Shown piece by piece: positions 1-8,947 of a DNA stretch of 64,000 bases. The position numbers and the translations under genes are program-made. Numbering within the stretch: position 1 is the stretch's first letter; every line of letters starts with the position of its first letter. The stretch comes from Bacillus sp. OV166 (GTDB lineage Bacteria > Bacillota > Bacilli > Bacillales > Cytobacillaceae): the NCBI RefSeq assembly GCF_900177675.1, contig NZ_FXWM01000001.1, forward strand, positions 4,101,001 to 4,165,000, read 5' to 3'. Below the pieces are notes generated by a model. That model was not told the origin of the DNA and searched no databases. It saw only the letters and a program-made list of their open reading frames with translations.

Positions 1-426
1 AATCATCACACCAGTGACAGGCATAACCGCATAAGTGATACTACTCGGCCATTTTGTCGCCGGCAGGGTTGAATCCATCATCAATACCGTGAAGTCCCAG
101 CCCTGGATCACCAAGTATAATCCGAAGGCAAAAATAGAGGCACTGATAATTTTATCTAAAACTTTATTAAAACTTTTAGAAAATAGATTCGTGAAAGAAT
201 CAATGCCTAAATGGATATACTCTCGAAATCCCACCGCAATGGCCATAAAGGCAAACCAAGCTAGTAACAAAAGAGTAACTTCCTCTGACCAAAAGAAAAC
301 AAAATTAAATAATTTCCTGGTAAAAACTTGTAGGGTGACGACAAAAATTAAAGCAATTAACGATAGTAGTGTGAATTTTTCAAAAATGGCATCGATGACT
401 AGACCTACTTTTTTGATTACATTCAT
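1..426 (-). CDS. TRAP transporter small permease, DctQ type (3' end outside window)
   Basis: This is the first 142 codons of a DctQ-family small membrane subunit of a tripartite ATP-independent periplasmic transporter; the stop lies beyond base 1. Reading the minus strand from the ATG at 426 gives a first hydrophobic segment at about residues 15-35, then W-S-E-E followed by a second segment, then the family-typical GFREYIHLGID stretch, and later a TLPATKWP motif. DctQ works with a large DctM permease and a DctP binding protein to import organic acids such as C4-dicarboxylates. A GGGGGG ribosome binding site at 432-437 fixes the start. It seems to be the first gene of its transcript, so M and P would lie further left. 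The substrate cannot be told. Confidence 0.85.
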   Translation of the reverse strand, partial: MNVIKKVGLVIDAIFEKFTLLSLIALIFVVTLQVFTRKLFNFVFFWSEEVTLLLLAWFAFMAIAVGFREYIHLGIDSFTNLFSKSFNKVLDKIISASIFAFGLYLVIQGWDFTVLMMDSTLPATKWPSSITYAVMPVTGVMI

Positions 427-440
427 TTGATTCCCCCCAT

Positions 441-455
441 TTGAAAACGTTTTCC
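441..455. promoter_or_regulatory. cre-like palindromic operator upstream of the TRAP operon
   Basis: TGAAAACGTTTTCC is a near-perfect palindrome that fits the CcpA catabolite-responsive element (cre) or a LacI-family operator. It lies just upstream of the ribosome binding site of the TRAP permease gene, a position where a bound repressor would block transcription. CcpA control of organic acid uptake is common in Bacillus; that it happens here is inference. Confidence 0.55.
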
Positions 456-779
456 TGTCTCTCATTTTATGAATCTTTTGAATGTTTTTGAATGTTCTTT
501 TTTTAGGATAATTTGTGATTTTTTTAGGTGGAATTTGAAATCCTTTTTATTTGAAACTATTTACTTATTTTTGTAAGTTTAATAAACGAATTAAATATAG
601 ATTAAACTTACCATGTTAACGGTATTCCATCAACTGGTTAAAAAAATAGGCTCTATCAATTCTAGTAGTGGTTCCGAGACCGTAGAGGAATATTATAAAT
701 AGCATCAGTAGTGTTGCATTATATAAATTCATAGACCTTGGGGTCGGTTCTTATCGAGGACATTCGGAAGATTGCGCGC
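456..779. other. gene-free stretch between the TRAP operon and thiC
   Basis: No convincing reading frame or RNA gene is seen. The stretch is AT-rich, so the TRAP promoter probably lies here, but no -35/-10 pair stands out. A segment near 670-690 (gagaccgtagaggaata) resembles one arm of the hairpin at 30785-30826. Confidence 0.5.
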
Positions 780-821
780 AAAAAGGCACAACTAGGCTAT
801 ATTTGCTAGTTGTGCCTTTTT
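780..821 (-). terminator. intrinsic terminator after thiC
   Basis: There is a perfect 16-bp inverted repeat (780-795 with 806-821, core GGCACAACTAG) with a 10-nt loop. It ends in a T-run when read on the minus strand, about 76 nt past the thiC stop. The + strand reading also ends in Ts, so it may work in both directions. Confidence 0.85.
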
Positions 822-896
822 CTATACTATGTTTCAGATCTGTCCCGCAAAATTTTTGATTACCACAGAAAATGTGCCAGTCACAAGCCAGGAAAG

Positions 897-2681
897 TTAC
901 TGATATATGCTGCCCCCAGATTGCTTAAACTCCTTAGCTTTTTCCTTCATACCTGTTTCAATAGCTTCCTTCGTATCAAGTTTGTTTTCTTTCGCATAAT
1001 TACGAATATCTTGAGAGATTCTCATGCTACAAAATTTTGGTCCACACATTGAACAGAAATGTGCTGTTTTTGCACCTTCCGCAGGTAAAGTTTCATCATG
1101 ATATTCTATCGCTCTTTCAGGATCTAAAGATAAATTAAACTGATCTCTCCAACGGAATTCAAAACGAGCTTTTGATAAGGCATCATCTCTTTTTTGTGCT
1201 CCTGGATGTCCTTTTGCCAAATCAGCAGCATGGGCGGCAATTTTATAAGTAATAACCCCTACACGAACATCCTCTTTATTCGGTAACCCTAAATGTTCTT
1301 TAGGCGTTACATAACAAAGCATAGCTGTACCATACCAACCAATCATGGCAGCCCCAATAGCAGATGTAATGTGATCATAACCAGGTGCTATATCAGTCGT
1401 AAGAGGCCCAAGTGTGTAGAATGGTGCTTCCTGACACACTTCTAGTTGTTTATCCATATTTTCTTTAATTAGGTGCATGGGTACGTGTCCAGGTCCTTCA
1501 ACCATCACCTGTACATCATGTTCCCAAGCAATTTTTGTTAGCTCTCCAAGAGTCTCTAATTCTGCAAACTGCGCTTCATCATTGGCATCTGCAATTGACC
1601 CAGGACGTAAACCATCTCCTAAAGAGAAGGCAACATCATACGATTTCATTATTTCGCAGATTTCTTCAAAGTGAGTATATAAAAAGCTTTCTTTATGGTG
1701 GTGTAAACACCATTGTGCCATAATTGATCCACCTCGGGATACAATACCTGTTAACCGTTTAGCCGTTAATGGAACATATCGTAAAAGAACACCAGCATGA
1801 ATTGTGAAGTAATCAACACCTTGCTCCGCTTGTTCAATCAAGGTATCACGGTAAACCTCCCATGTAAGATCTTCAGCAACACCATTTACTTTTTCAAGTG
1901 CTTGATAAATGGGGACGGTGCCGACAGGAACTGCTGAGTTTCGAACAATCCATTCCCTTGTTGTATGAATGTTTTTACCTGTTGATAGATCCATAATATT
2001 ATCGGCACCCCAGCGCGAGGCCCATGTCATTTTTTCAACCTCTTGTTCGATGGAGGATGAAACAGCCGAGTTGCCAATATTCGCGTTAATTTTAACATGA
2101 AAATTACGTCCTATTATCATAGGTTCTGACTCTGGATGATTGATATTAGAAGGAATAATCGCTCGACCTTTTGCCACTTCATCACGCACAAATTCAGGTT
2201 TCATATTTTCCCTTATGGCGATAAACTCCATTTCAGGAGTAATAATTCCCTTTTTAGCATAATGAAGCTGTGTGACATTTTTCCCTTTTTTTGCACGTAA
2301 TGGTTTGCGCTTTAAACCAGGAAACACGTTATGATTGGCACGAGGATCATTTTGATCGTTATACCCATTATCTTCAGGTTTAATTTCTCTACCTTCATAT
2401 TCCTCAATATCTGCTCGTTCATGAATCCATGTGCTTCGAATGGCAGGAAGACCTTTTGTAATATCAACAGAATAATTTAGATCCGTATAAGGACCGCTTG
2501 TATCATAGACGCGAACTGGAAGGTTTTCCTCTTCTCCAAACGCACCCGTTGTCGGGCTTAACTCAATTTCCCGCATTGGTACTTTAATGTCGGATCTCGA
2601 ACCTGTTACATATACTTTTTTACTTCCTGGAAAACTTGACATGATGGAAATATTTTGTTCGTTTAATGAAGTCGTTGACAT
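897..2681 (-). CDS. thiC: phosphomethylpyrimidine synthase ThiC
   Basis: ThiC is the radical-SAM enzyme that rearranges aminoimidazole ribotide into hydroxymethylpyrimidine phosphate, the pyrimidine half of thiamine. The 594-residue length is normal for Bacillus ThiC. The C-terminal CSMCGPKFC holds the CxxCxxxxC motif that binds the 4Fe-4S cluster, and the family stretches TIHAGVLL, GDGLRPG and MVEGPGHVPMH are all present. The ATG at 2681 is preceded by GGAGAG. A TPP riboswitch with its own terminator lies in the leader, so expression should fall when thiamine pyrophosphate is plentiful. It is transcribed alone, with an intrinsic terminator behind it. Confidence 0.98.
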   Translation of the reverse strand: MSTTSLNEQNISIMSSFPGSKKVYVTGSRSDIKVPMREIELSPTTGAFGEEENLPVRVYDTSGPYTDLNYSVDITKGLPAIRSTWIHERADIEEYEGREIKPEDNGYNDQNDPRANHNVFPGLKRKPLRAKKGKNVTQLHYAKKGIITPEMEFIAIRENMKPEFVRDEVAKGRAIIPSNINHPESEPMIIGRNFHVKINANIGNSAVSSSIEQEVEKMTWASRWGADNIMDLSTGKNIHTTREWIVRNSAVPVGTVPIYQALEKVNGVAEDLTWEVYRDTLIEQAEQGVDYFTIHAGVLLRYVPLTAKRLTGIVSRGGSIMAQWCLHHHKESFLYTHFEEICEIMKSYDVAFSLGDGLRPGSIADANDEAQFAELETLGELTKIAWEHDVQVMVEGPGHVPMHLIKENMDKQLEVCQEAPFYTLGPLTTDIAPGYDHITSAIGAAMIGWYGTAMLCYVTPKEHLGLPNKEDVRVGVITYKIAAHAADLAKGHPGAQKRDDALSKARFEFRWRDQFNLSLDPERAIEYHDETLPAEGAKTAHFCSMCGPKFCSMRISQDIRNYAKENKLDTKEAIETGMKEKAKEFKQSGGSIYQ

Positions 2682-2758
2682 AATACATCTCTCCTTTTTT
2701 TGAATATAAAGGACGAGATACAGACCATAACAAGTGAATAAGCGTATAAAAGTACATC

Positions 2759-2792
2759 AAAAAGCCGGGCCCATAAATGGTTGGACCCGGCT
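2759..2792 (-). terminator. riboswitch-controlled terminator in the thiC leader
   Basis: On the minus strand, AGCCGGGTCCA pairs with TGGGCCCGGCT (2782-2792 with 2763-2773), followed by a T-run. It lies between the TPP aptamer and thiC, so it is the likely expression platform: ligand-bound aptamer leads to termination. Confidence 0.85.
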
Positions 2793-2835
2793 AATATGTA
2801 TGCAGAAGTATAGGTGCAGTAAAGATTGTCTATTC

Positions 2836-2934
2836 TAACTTCCCCACGCTGGTATGATCCAGATCAGGTCCCAAGAGTCAAGAAACTTCATCGTGTTTCT
2901 TTCTCAGCCCAACTTATTGGGCACCCCTAGTTAT
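2836..2934 (-). promoter_or_regulatory. TPP riboswitch (THI box)
   Basis: The minus strand shows the conserved THI-box parts in order: ACTAGGGGTGCCC, GGGCTGAGA, then GACCTGATCTGGAT and ACCAGCGTGGGGAA. These form the aptamer that senses thiamine pyrophosphate. Its place ahead of a terminator and thiC is the standard Bacillus arrangement. Confidence 0.97.
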
Positions 2935-3110
2935 TTATATTCAATTAAGTTACATTATATATGAGTATTGGTAAAAATGAAATACATAATATTATTTAAA
3001 GTGATATAGTCGTTTTAGATAGTATGTCTAGGATAGAGAGAAAGGTTAGATATCTACTTGCTTGGGTTTTAAGAAGTATAATTCTTTTTTGTACCCGAAA
3101 AAAAGAAGGC

Positions 3111-4319
3111 TTACTTGTGACCTGACGCTCCATAATCTTTGATTGTTATTTTTACGTTGTAGTAAATTGGAACCTCACTGAATGTTTGATCCCAATCTTT
3201 TTTGACTTTTTCCCATACTTTCGGATGCTCAATTCTTAAACGGTTTCCAAAGCCAGCAACGTCTACTCGATATTTCCTTTGCGTTTTTTTAATTGTATGT
3301 TCAACCAATCGTTTTACTTCTTTTTCGGTGGATTCTTCTGCCCGTTTTAGAAATGTATTATCAAAAGAGTTACCTGAAACCACCCAATTCTCAGATAATC
3401 GCCCTTCTGATTCGATGTTTACATCAAAAGAGATATAGTTTCCCTTAACATGAGAGGTGATTTTACTTTTCATAGAATCTAACTCATATACGATTAGCCC
3501 ACTAGTCTGTTTATCAAAACTTTTTACCAAACCGCCTTTCCCCTTGCCTGTTATCCATGTTATCCCCTCCAATTCCTCTTCATTTAAAAAACCACGCAGT
3601 TTTTTTGTCTTTCCTTTTATCACGGCAGCTCCTGCAAATTTCACTTCTCCATTTTCCGAGATCACATTTTGCAAAAGAAAACTGGATCCTGATTTTAGCT
3701 TACCGTCTAATTTAATAATCGAGATAGGAGGCAAAATTCTTGTCGTTCGATAGGCATTATCTACCATTCCAAACAGACGAAATGCTGGAACTTCTCCTGC
3801 TTTCTTTGATACTAGGGTATTGCTAGCTCTCCCTTTACTAATAAACATAAGGCAGCTTGGTCTAAAATCATTATCCCGAAGATATTGATCAAGTAATCGA
3901 TCTAAACTATACGATCGTGCAAGTTTATCACCGATTACAATGACTTTCATGTGACTGGCATTAAAAGGAAGATCCGTTCTTAATGATAATTCACGAACCT
4001 CTTGAAAGATGGAGTCTCCCGTTTCAGAAATATTAACATAAGATTGTTGTTGCGATCCCCCTTCTTTACTCATTGAACTTGCTAATTGTGAGGTAATAAG
4101 TTGATAAGTTGTAGTAATCTGATCTTTTTTGGAATAGCCTTCATCTTGTTCGTTTATCTTTTTCTCTATGGTTGACTTTTTCCCTTTATCGAATGCCACC
4201 CCTACACCTAAGCTTAGCTCTTCAATTTCATGACTGCTCCAACAGCCTGTAAGAGAAAAGAGTAAAAGGGCAGACAGCGAAACCAAGAGAAATCGTATAT
4301 TGTTATGAGGTAACTTCAT
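3111..4319 (-). CDS. spore germination lipoprotein, GerC family (Ger(x)C)
   Basis: This is the C subunit of a GerA-type germinant receptor, a lipoprotein on the outer face of the spore inner membrane. The N-terminus has a signal peptide ending in the lipobox LTGC, followed by WSSHEIEEL, the family signature after the lipidated cysteine. I place the start at 4319 rather than at an upstream in-frame ATG (4337), because this ATG overlaps the stop of the B gene as ATGA and has AAAGGAAG at good spacing. The product is 402 residues, normal for GerC. It is the last gene of the ger operon. The germinant cannot be read from sequence. Confidence 0.93.
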   Translation of the reverse strand: MKLPHNNIRFLLVSLSALLLFSLTGCWSSHEIEELSLGVGVAFDKGKKSTIEKKINEQDEGYSKKDQITTTYQLITSQLASSMSKEGGSQQQSYVNISETGDSIFQEVRELSLRTDLPFNASHMKVIVIGDKLARSYSLDRLLDQYLRDNDFRPSCLMFISKGRASNTLVSKKAGEVPAFRLFGMVDNAYRTTRILPPISIIKLDGKLKSGSSFLLQNVISENGEVKFAGAAVIKGKTKKLRGFLNEEELEGITWITGKGKGGLVKSFDKQTSGLIVYELDSMKSKITSHVKGNYISFDVNIESEGRLSENWVVSGNSFDNTFLKRAEESTEKEVKRLVEHTIKKTQRKYRVDVAGFGNRLRIEHPKVWEKVKKDWDQTFSEVPIYYNVKITIKDYGASGHK

Positions 4320-5407
4320 TGTTTTCTTCCTTTCCATCTCGCGATAATAAGAAGGAGAAGTGGTAGTAAACCAAATAAAAACAATGCAATATTGCCAATG
4401 ATATCCCCAAGTTTAAATAGATCATTGATATTTTTTGGGGTGATGGAAATGACGTAAATTAGCGGAAGTAAACCATACATAACTGAACTAATGTTCTTTT
4501 TCGAAAGTTGAGCCAGCCCTAAAGCAGCTGCGTAGTAGCTGATGGTAAAGGTAGTAAACATTTGCTTAATCCATACCACCAGCAACAAAGAATCAAACCG
4601 TTCAAAAATCAAACCGGTTATCTCAAAACTTCGTATCAAATCAAGCGTTGGCCATGTCCTCGTGACCACTTCATCGACGGATAACGCTCCAATGACCATC
4701 ACAACTGTTATCACATAAAAAAATAATGGAACGGAAATTCCAACTAGAACCATTTTGATTGCTTTGTTCGGCTGTTGCATAAACGCCATGATGACCAGCA
4801 GGATTTCAGGACCTGTAAATGCGAGAGTCGTCGCCTTTACTCCTTTTAGCACAGGGATGAAACCAGTCCCTATTACCGGGCGTAAATTATCGATCTCAAA
4901 TATTTTTAAGCTCATAAGGGCTACTAGCAAAAAAAGGAAAATCGTAATAGGTAATATAATTTCAAACAGACGGGCAATCGGGTTGATACCGCCTATGATC
5001 AGATAGAGACCTATCCACATAAATGGCATCATAATTGCCCAGATAGGGGTACCTTCCAGCAAAAAATACCTTATTACTTCCGCCATTGAACGGAGTTGAA
5101 ACCCGGAAGTTAAAAGAAAATAACATACTATAAGTAAACTAAGTAACCCGCCCACCCATTTTCCTACAATTTCACGGCTGTATTGATAAATGGTTTTTTG
5201 GGGAAACTGTTGGCATAATTTGACCATGATCACCCCTGCGATTATCGCGATCAGCCCGCCTAAAATAACACTTATCCATACATCTGGTGTATTCACCTTC
5301 TCTGCAGCTGTTCTAGGCAGTGTGAGGATTCCTGAACCAAGTATAAAGTTGCTGATGATAACAGCTGCTTGTGCCGTGGTAATTCGATCTTTTGGACTGA
5401 CAATCAT
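4316..5407 (-). CDS. spore germination permease-like protein, GerB family
   Basis: This is the B subunit of a GerA-type germinant receptor, an APC-superfamily-like integral membrane protein of about 10 segments. It opens with the family-typical ISNFILGSGILTLPR, the region that lines the ligand site in studied GerB proteins. The length of 363 residues is usual. It is coupled to the C gene by an ATGA overlap, and the A gene ends 25 nt upstream. Promoters of such operons are normally read by sigma-G in the forespore; I could not place one with confidence. Confidence 0.93.
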   Translation of the reverse strand: MIVSPKDRITTAQAAVIISNFILGSGILTLPRTAAEKVNTPDVWISVILGGLIAIIAGVIMVKLCQQFPQKTIYQYSREIVGKWVGGLLSLLIVCYFLLTSGFQLRSMAEVIRYFLLEGTPIWAIMMPFMWIGLYLIIGGINPIARLFEIILPITIFLFLLVALMSLKIFEIDNLRPVIGTGFIPVLKGVKATTLAFTGPEILLVIMAFMQQPNKAIKMVLVGISVPLFFYVITVVMVIGALSVDEVVTRTWPTLDLIRSFEITGLIFERFDSLLLVVWIKQMFTTFTISYYAAALGLAQLSKKNISSVMYGLLPLIYVISITPKNINDLFKLGDIIGNIALFLFGLLPLLLLIIARWKGRKQ

Positions 5408-5432
5408 CCTTTCATGTTCCTTTCACAATAGG

Positions 5433-7010
5433 TTATCCTTTACGTATAGGATTTTTCGTATGCATCATCTTTGGACGACGTTTCATCATCATAAGGGGCA
5501 TGCGAACCATCAAATCTTTCCATTCACTTAAACGATAAGGAACGGCTGGACTCATATAAGACACGCCAAAACTTTTTAGTTTCACTAAATGGCTTGTCAT
5601 GAAAAGGAAAAATAGAATGACTCCATATAATCCAAGTATGGCAGCACAAAGCATGGCTACGAAGCGAAGAATACGCAATGTAATCCCTACACTATATTGA
5701 GGATTGGCAAAAGATGAGATCGCAGTTAACGCCACTACTATCACCAAAATGGGGCTAACAATCCCTGCCTGTACAGCCGCTTCACCAATGATTAACCCAC
5801 CGACAATTCCCATTGCTGGACCAATTGGCTTTGGTAACCGAAGTCCAGCTTCCCTTAAAATTTCGATCGATATTTCCATAAATAATGCTTCGATAAGTGC
5901 AGGAAATGGAACACTGGACCTCGCACCTATAATGGAAATGGCTAACTTAGTAGGAATCAATCCTGGATGAAATGAGAGGAATGCAATATACAAAGCCGGT
6001 GTAAAAAGAGCCAGGATAGCTGCTAGATAACGAAGTAAACGGATGAACGTGCCAGGAATCCACCTTTCATAATAGTCTTCTGGTGATTGTAACATCATGC
6101 TAAAAGTAACCGGAACGATCAAAGCGAAAGGCGTCCCATCTAGTAAAATGGATACCCGACCTTCCATCAAGGCAGCAATCACACGATCAGGACGCTCTGT
6201 ACTTTGTACCTGTGGAAAAGGACTAAGATAATTATCTTCGATAAGCTGCTCTACATAACCTGATTCTGGCACATTATCAAGATCAATTTTCTTAATTCGC
6301 TTTTCTACCTCTTGTACTAATTCAGGATCCACAATTTCTTTTATGTAAGCGACGACTAAGTCTTTTTTTGAACGCTTTCCCACTTGAAATTTTACTAACG
6401 ATAAATTATCAATTTCACCATTCCCTCTCAAAAAAGATGTATTATCACTTAAGGATTCAGTGAAACCGACCCGTGGACCTCTGACTAATGCCTCTGATAC
6501 TGGCTCTTCAATCGTCCTTGTTTTTAATTTTGTTGTACCAAGGATTAACGCATCAAATGATCCATCAATTAAAAGCGCGGTAGAACCTGTTAATACTTTT
6601 GATACTAACTCTTTAATAGAAGCAATCTCTTCTACTTCACTAATAGGCAGCACATGATTTTTTACAAATTTGTTTAAATTGCTTTCCTTCACAAAGGATA
6701 GCTCCTGTTTATATTCTGTTGTGAAATCAACCATCAATGATGTCATAATATGTTTATTAATCAGATCTTTATCTGATAATCCATCCACAAAAATAATGGA
6801 TGCTCGAATGCCAGTACGCCCAAGATTAAACTCTCGAAAGTGCACATCCCAGTTATGACCGATTTCTTGTCTAACTAATTCTAAGTTTAAAGTCAAATCA
6901 TCTGTAATCAGATGATTTGAGCCTTGAGGCTTAGATTCTTGTTGATCTTCAATTTTGTTAGGTTGTTTTTCTTTTTTTCTAACCTTTAATTTCCGTTCTC
7001 GCATTTTCAT
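5433..7010 (-). CDS. spore germination protein, GerA family
   Basis: This is the A subunit of the germinant receptor. The 525-residue product has a charged N-terminal tail, a soluble N-terminal half and four to five membrane segments in the C-terminal half (PAMGIVGGLIIGEAAVQAGI is typical of the family). The start at 7010 is chosen over an upstream ATG at 7031 because it overlaps the stop of the small upstream gene as TGATG, with GGAAGAG just ahead. The gene is part of one operon with the B and C genes. Confidence 0.93.
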   Translation of the reverse strand: MKMRERKLKVRKKEKQPNKIEDQQESKPQGSNHLITDDLTLNLELVRQEIGHNWDVHFREFNLGRTGIRASIIFVDGLSDKDLINKHIMTSLMVDFTTEYKQELSFVKESNLNKFVKNHVLPISEVEEIASIKELVSKVLTGSTALLIDGSFDALILGTTKLKTRTIEEPVSEALVRGPRVGFTESLSDNTSFLRGNGEIDNLSLVKFQVGKRSKKDLVVAYIKEIVDPELVQEVEKRIKKIDLDNVPESGYVEQLIEDNYLSPFPQVQSTERPDRVIAALMEGRVSILLDGTPFALIVPVTFSMMLQSPEDYYERWIPGTFIRLLRYLAAILALFTPALYIAFLSFHPGLIPTKLAISIIGARSSVPFPALIEALFMEISIEILREAGLRLPKPIGPAMGIVGGLIIGEAAVQAGIVSPILVIVVALTAISSFANPQYSVGITLRILRFVAMLCAAILGLYGVILFFLFMTSHLVKLKSFGVSYMSPAVPYRLSEWKDLMVRMPLMMMKRRPKMMHTKNPIRKG

Positions 7011-7129
7011 CACTCTTCCTTGCGAATCCAATTAAAAAATCTGAAGATCATGTACGGAATGAAAAACACGTTAAAAGCTTGTATAAAAACTTTCCAGTCT
7101 GGAAGATAGGAAACAATAGAATTCCACAT
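7010..7129 (-). CDS. 39-residue membrane peptide at the head of the ger operon
   Basis: A short gene starts at ATG 7129 behind AAAGGTGG and ends with a TGA that overlaps the gerA-type start (TGATG), so the two are translationally coupled. The peptide begins MWNSIVSYLPDWK and carries one hydrophobic stretch (FIQAFNVFFIPYMIFRFF) and a charged tail ending RKEE. Some Bacillus ger operons carry small D-subunit genes with membrane helices; this could be an analogue, although it has one helix and lies upstream of A. The close coupling is the main reason to believe it is real. Confidence 0.6.
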   Translation of the reverse strand: MWNSIVSYLPDWKVFIQAFNVFFIPYMIFRFFNWIRKEE

Positions 7130-7419
7130 ATTAACCACCTTTATATGCCCAAATACCAGTAGCTGAAATCACGAACCAAAGTATGTAAAATAAAGTGATT
7201 TCCTTAATGTTCCTTGGATAGCATTATCTTTGGCTTACACGTGGAAATTTAAACATTATATATAACAACCCTTCATCCCCCTGGTCTTCAAAGTTTTTAT
7301 ATGTATTTCGAACAAGTTCTACAAGCTGTTGATATAATTTCCCAATCCTGAGCAGCGGTGACTACTCTTATAGGATGTGCATAAAAAGTAACTCATTAAT
7401 TTAAAGCAAAATTAATTAA
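7130..7419. other. gene-free stretch upstream of the ger operon
   Basis: No gene is seen. The stretch should hold the ger operon promoter, but no clear sigma-G sequence was found. Confidence 0.4.
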
Positions 7420-7452
7420 AAAAGGCACCATCCAAAATTTTGGATAGTACCT
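7420..7452 (-). terminator. intrinsic terminator of the deacetylase gene
   Basis: AGGTACTATCCAAAA pairs with TTTTGGATGGTGCCT on the minus strand and is followed by a T-run. The stem includes the stop codon of the deacetylase gene. Confidence 0.85.
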
Positions 7453-8146
7453 ATTTCAATAGTTCATTAACTGTAATGAATTTATATCCCTCGTTTGATA
7501 ATGATTGCAATATTCCTTTAATTGTATTTAGCTCTTCGCCAGTATCATCATACATTGGGTGTATCAAGATTATAGAACCAGGTTTCACATGTTTCTTCAC
7601 ATAACTCACTTTGTCAGTGGCAGAAGTGTAGTAAGTATCTGGTTCTAGACTCCAAGTGATCGTATCTCTATTATTCTTATATAAATAATAAGGCAAGCCT
7701 ACGAGTTTTTTTCCATTCGGAGGTCGGAAATCAATTTTACCTTTATACCCGGATTCTCGAATTAGTTCGTCGGTTTTTTCAATTTCCTTCTTTATATATG
7801 AAGGGAATTTAAAAACCATCCGCTGATGAGAATATGTATGATTCCCAATTTGATGCCCTCCGCTTACAATTTTTTTAGCTTCTTCAGGATTTTTTTCAAT
7901 TTCATTACCGATTAAAAATAATGTCGCTTTTACATTGTATTGTTTTAACAAGGGTAGAATTTTTTCTACATTTTTTGTTGGTCCATCATCAAAGGTCAAT
8001 GCGACTACCTTTTGATTGGTCTCCACTTGGTCGGTTAGTCCACCAAATAACTGGAAGGTTCTAGAATTCATTAACTTATAGGTTCCAAGTAATAAAAGGA
8101 ACACTAACAAAATTCCAATTCCACTATATATTAACTTCTTTTTCAT
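7451..8146 (-). CDS. membrane-anchored polysaccharide deacetylase (NodB domain)
   Basis: This is a carbohydrate esterase family 4 enzyme that removes N-acetyl groups from a cell-wall or extracellular glycan. Residues 1-25 form an uncleaved signal or membrane anchor. The NodB motifs follow in order: TFDDGP (catalytic base and metal Asp), HTYSHQRM (HxxxH metal ligands), RPPNGK, and near the end LIHPMYDD, which replaces the more usual LxLHD form. The length of 231 is that of a single-domain enzyme. Spore-forming bacilli carry many paralogues, so the exact substrate (peptidoglycan or chitooligomer) is unknown. It is a single gene with its own terminator. Confidence 0.92.
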   Translation of the reverse strand: MKKKLIYSGIGILLVFLLLLGTYKLMNSRTFQLFGGLTDQVETNQKVVALTFDDGPTKNVEKILPLLKQYNVKATLFLIGNEIEKNPEEAKKIVSGGHQIGNHTYSHQRMVFKFPSYIKKEIEKTDELIRESGYKGKIDFRPPNGKKLVGLPYYLYKNNRDTITWSLEPDTYYTSATDKVSYVKKHVKPGSIILIHPMYDDTGEELNTIKGILQSLSNEGYKFITVNELLK

Positions 8147-8306
8147 AAAACCAGCCTTTCTTTCGAATTTAATTAAAGTCTATTTTTATAGTAACATAAT
8201 CTACTAACTTTCCAAGATGAGGTATTTACTGTAAAACTTTAAAACTATCTAGAGTAAATTAAAATGGTATTTCATCATCATCTGCCTTTTACTAAGTCGA
8301 TAATGT

Positions 8307-8347
8307 GAAAAAGTGCCAGTTCTCAAAAAAGGGAACTGACACTTTTC
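8307..8347. repeat. hairpin of the GTGTCAGGCAC repeat family (diverged copy)
   Basis: GAAAAAGTGCCAGTTC faces GAACTGACACTTTTC around a short A-rich loop. It resembles the other GTGTCAGGCAC elements in the window and lies between convergent-free minus-strand genes, where it could terminate transcription. Confidence 0.5.
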
Positions 8348-8353
8348 ATATAA

Positions 8354-8419
8354 TTATTTAACAAGTCTCTCCCGAACCACTTCACTTCGATAAGAATCTG
8401 CAATCTCGGAAAGTGCCAT
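8354..8419 (-). other. possible 21-residue ORF or gene remnant
   Basis: An ATG at 8419 opens a frame ending VRERLVK just before the repeat at 8307. It has no good ribosome binding site and starts 4 nt past the globin gene stop. It may be the tail of a lost gene; I would not count it as a gene. Confidence 0.15.
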
Positions 8420-8422
8420 ATA

Positions 8423-8791
8423 CTATTGGTCTAATTTTATAATCTTATTCAACAAAAAATCTACTTTCTCTTTAAGATGTTCTTTTACACTATCATCAAG
8501 GTCCATTTCATCCATGGTCTCTTTTAATTTGCCGAACCATGCTGAGGCCCTTTCTGGAGCTATTTGAAATGGGTGTCTTTCTTTAACCTGTGATACTTGC
8601 TCACCTTGTTCCTGAATAGATTCCTCGGAAACTAAGCGATTGATAAATACTCTTTGCCGATTTTTCAGCAATTCTATATCCGTGTTTCTTTCATTAAACA
8701 TATTAATATAGTATGTATCCTTTAGCAGCTTATCATAAAAGCGATCAACCAATTCATTCACTTTTTCCTGGTCTAGTGCAATGGACATCAT
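8423..8791 (-). CDS. globin-like protein (truncated or single-domain haemoglobin family)
   Basis: This is a 122-residue all-helical protein. The first helices (VNELVDRFYDKLL) and the later QVKERHPFQIAPE segment look like the globin fold, with His in RHPF as the likely proximal haem ligand, followed by two terminal helices. The start at 8791 is chosen because GAGGG lies 5 nt upstream; a TTG three bases earlier and an ATG three bases later are alternatives. Bacillus globins of this size take part in oxygen or nitric oxide handling, but the role here is not known. It is transcribed alone. Confidence 0.7.
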   Translation of the reverse strand: MMSIALDQEKVNELVDRFYDKLLKDTYYINMFNERNTDIELLKNRQRVFINRLVSEESIQEQGEQVSQVKERHPFQIAPERASAWFGKLKETMDEMDLDDSVKEHLKEKVDFLLNKIIKLDQ

Positions 8792-8892
8792 CAATTCCCT
8801 CTTTTTCTTGAATGGAGTAGTTTCTACTATTATTATATTGTAAATAATAAACCAAATTTGTGACTTACATCACGAAAAAGACCTTTTGGAAG

Positions 8893-8929
8893 AATAAAGA
8901 CACCTTTGTTTATCTAAACAGCAGGTGTC
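8893..8929 (-). terminator. intrinsic terminator of the VWA gene
   Basis: GACACCT...TGTTTA pairs with TAAACA...AGGTGTC on the minus strand, followed by TTTATTCTT. It lies 19 nt past the VWA gene stop. Confidence 0.75.
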
Positions 8930-8947
8930 CCCAAAATATAAATTAAA

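Noticed and set aside
35..430. 131-codon frame on the + strand
   Set aside because: It is the shadow of the TRAP DctQ gene on the other strand, which has the family motifs and a ribosome binding site.
7140..7320. sigma-G promoter for the ger operon
   Set aside because: A CATACTTT sequence was seen but no partner -35 at correct spacing.
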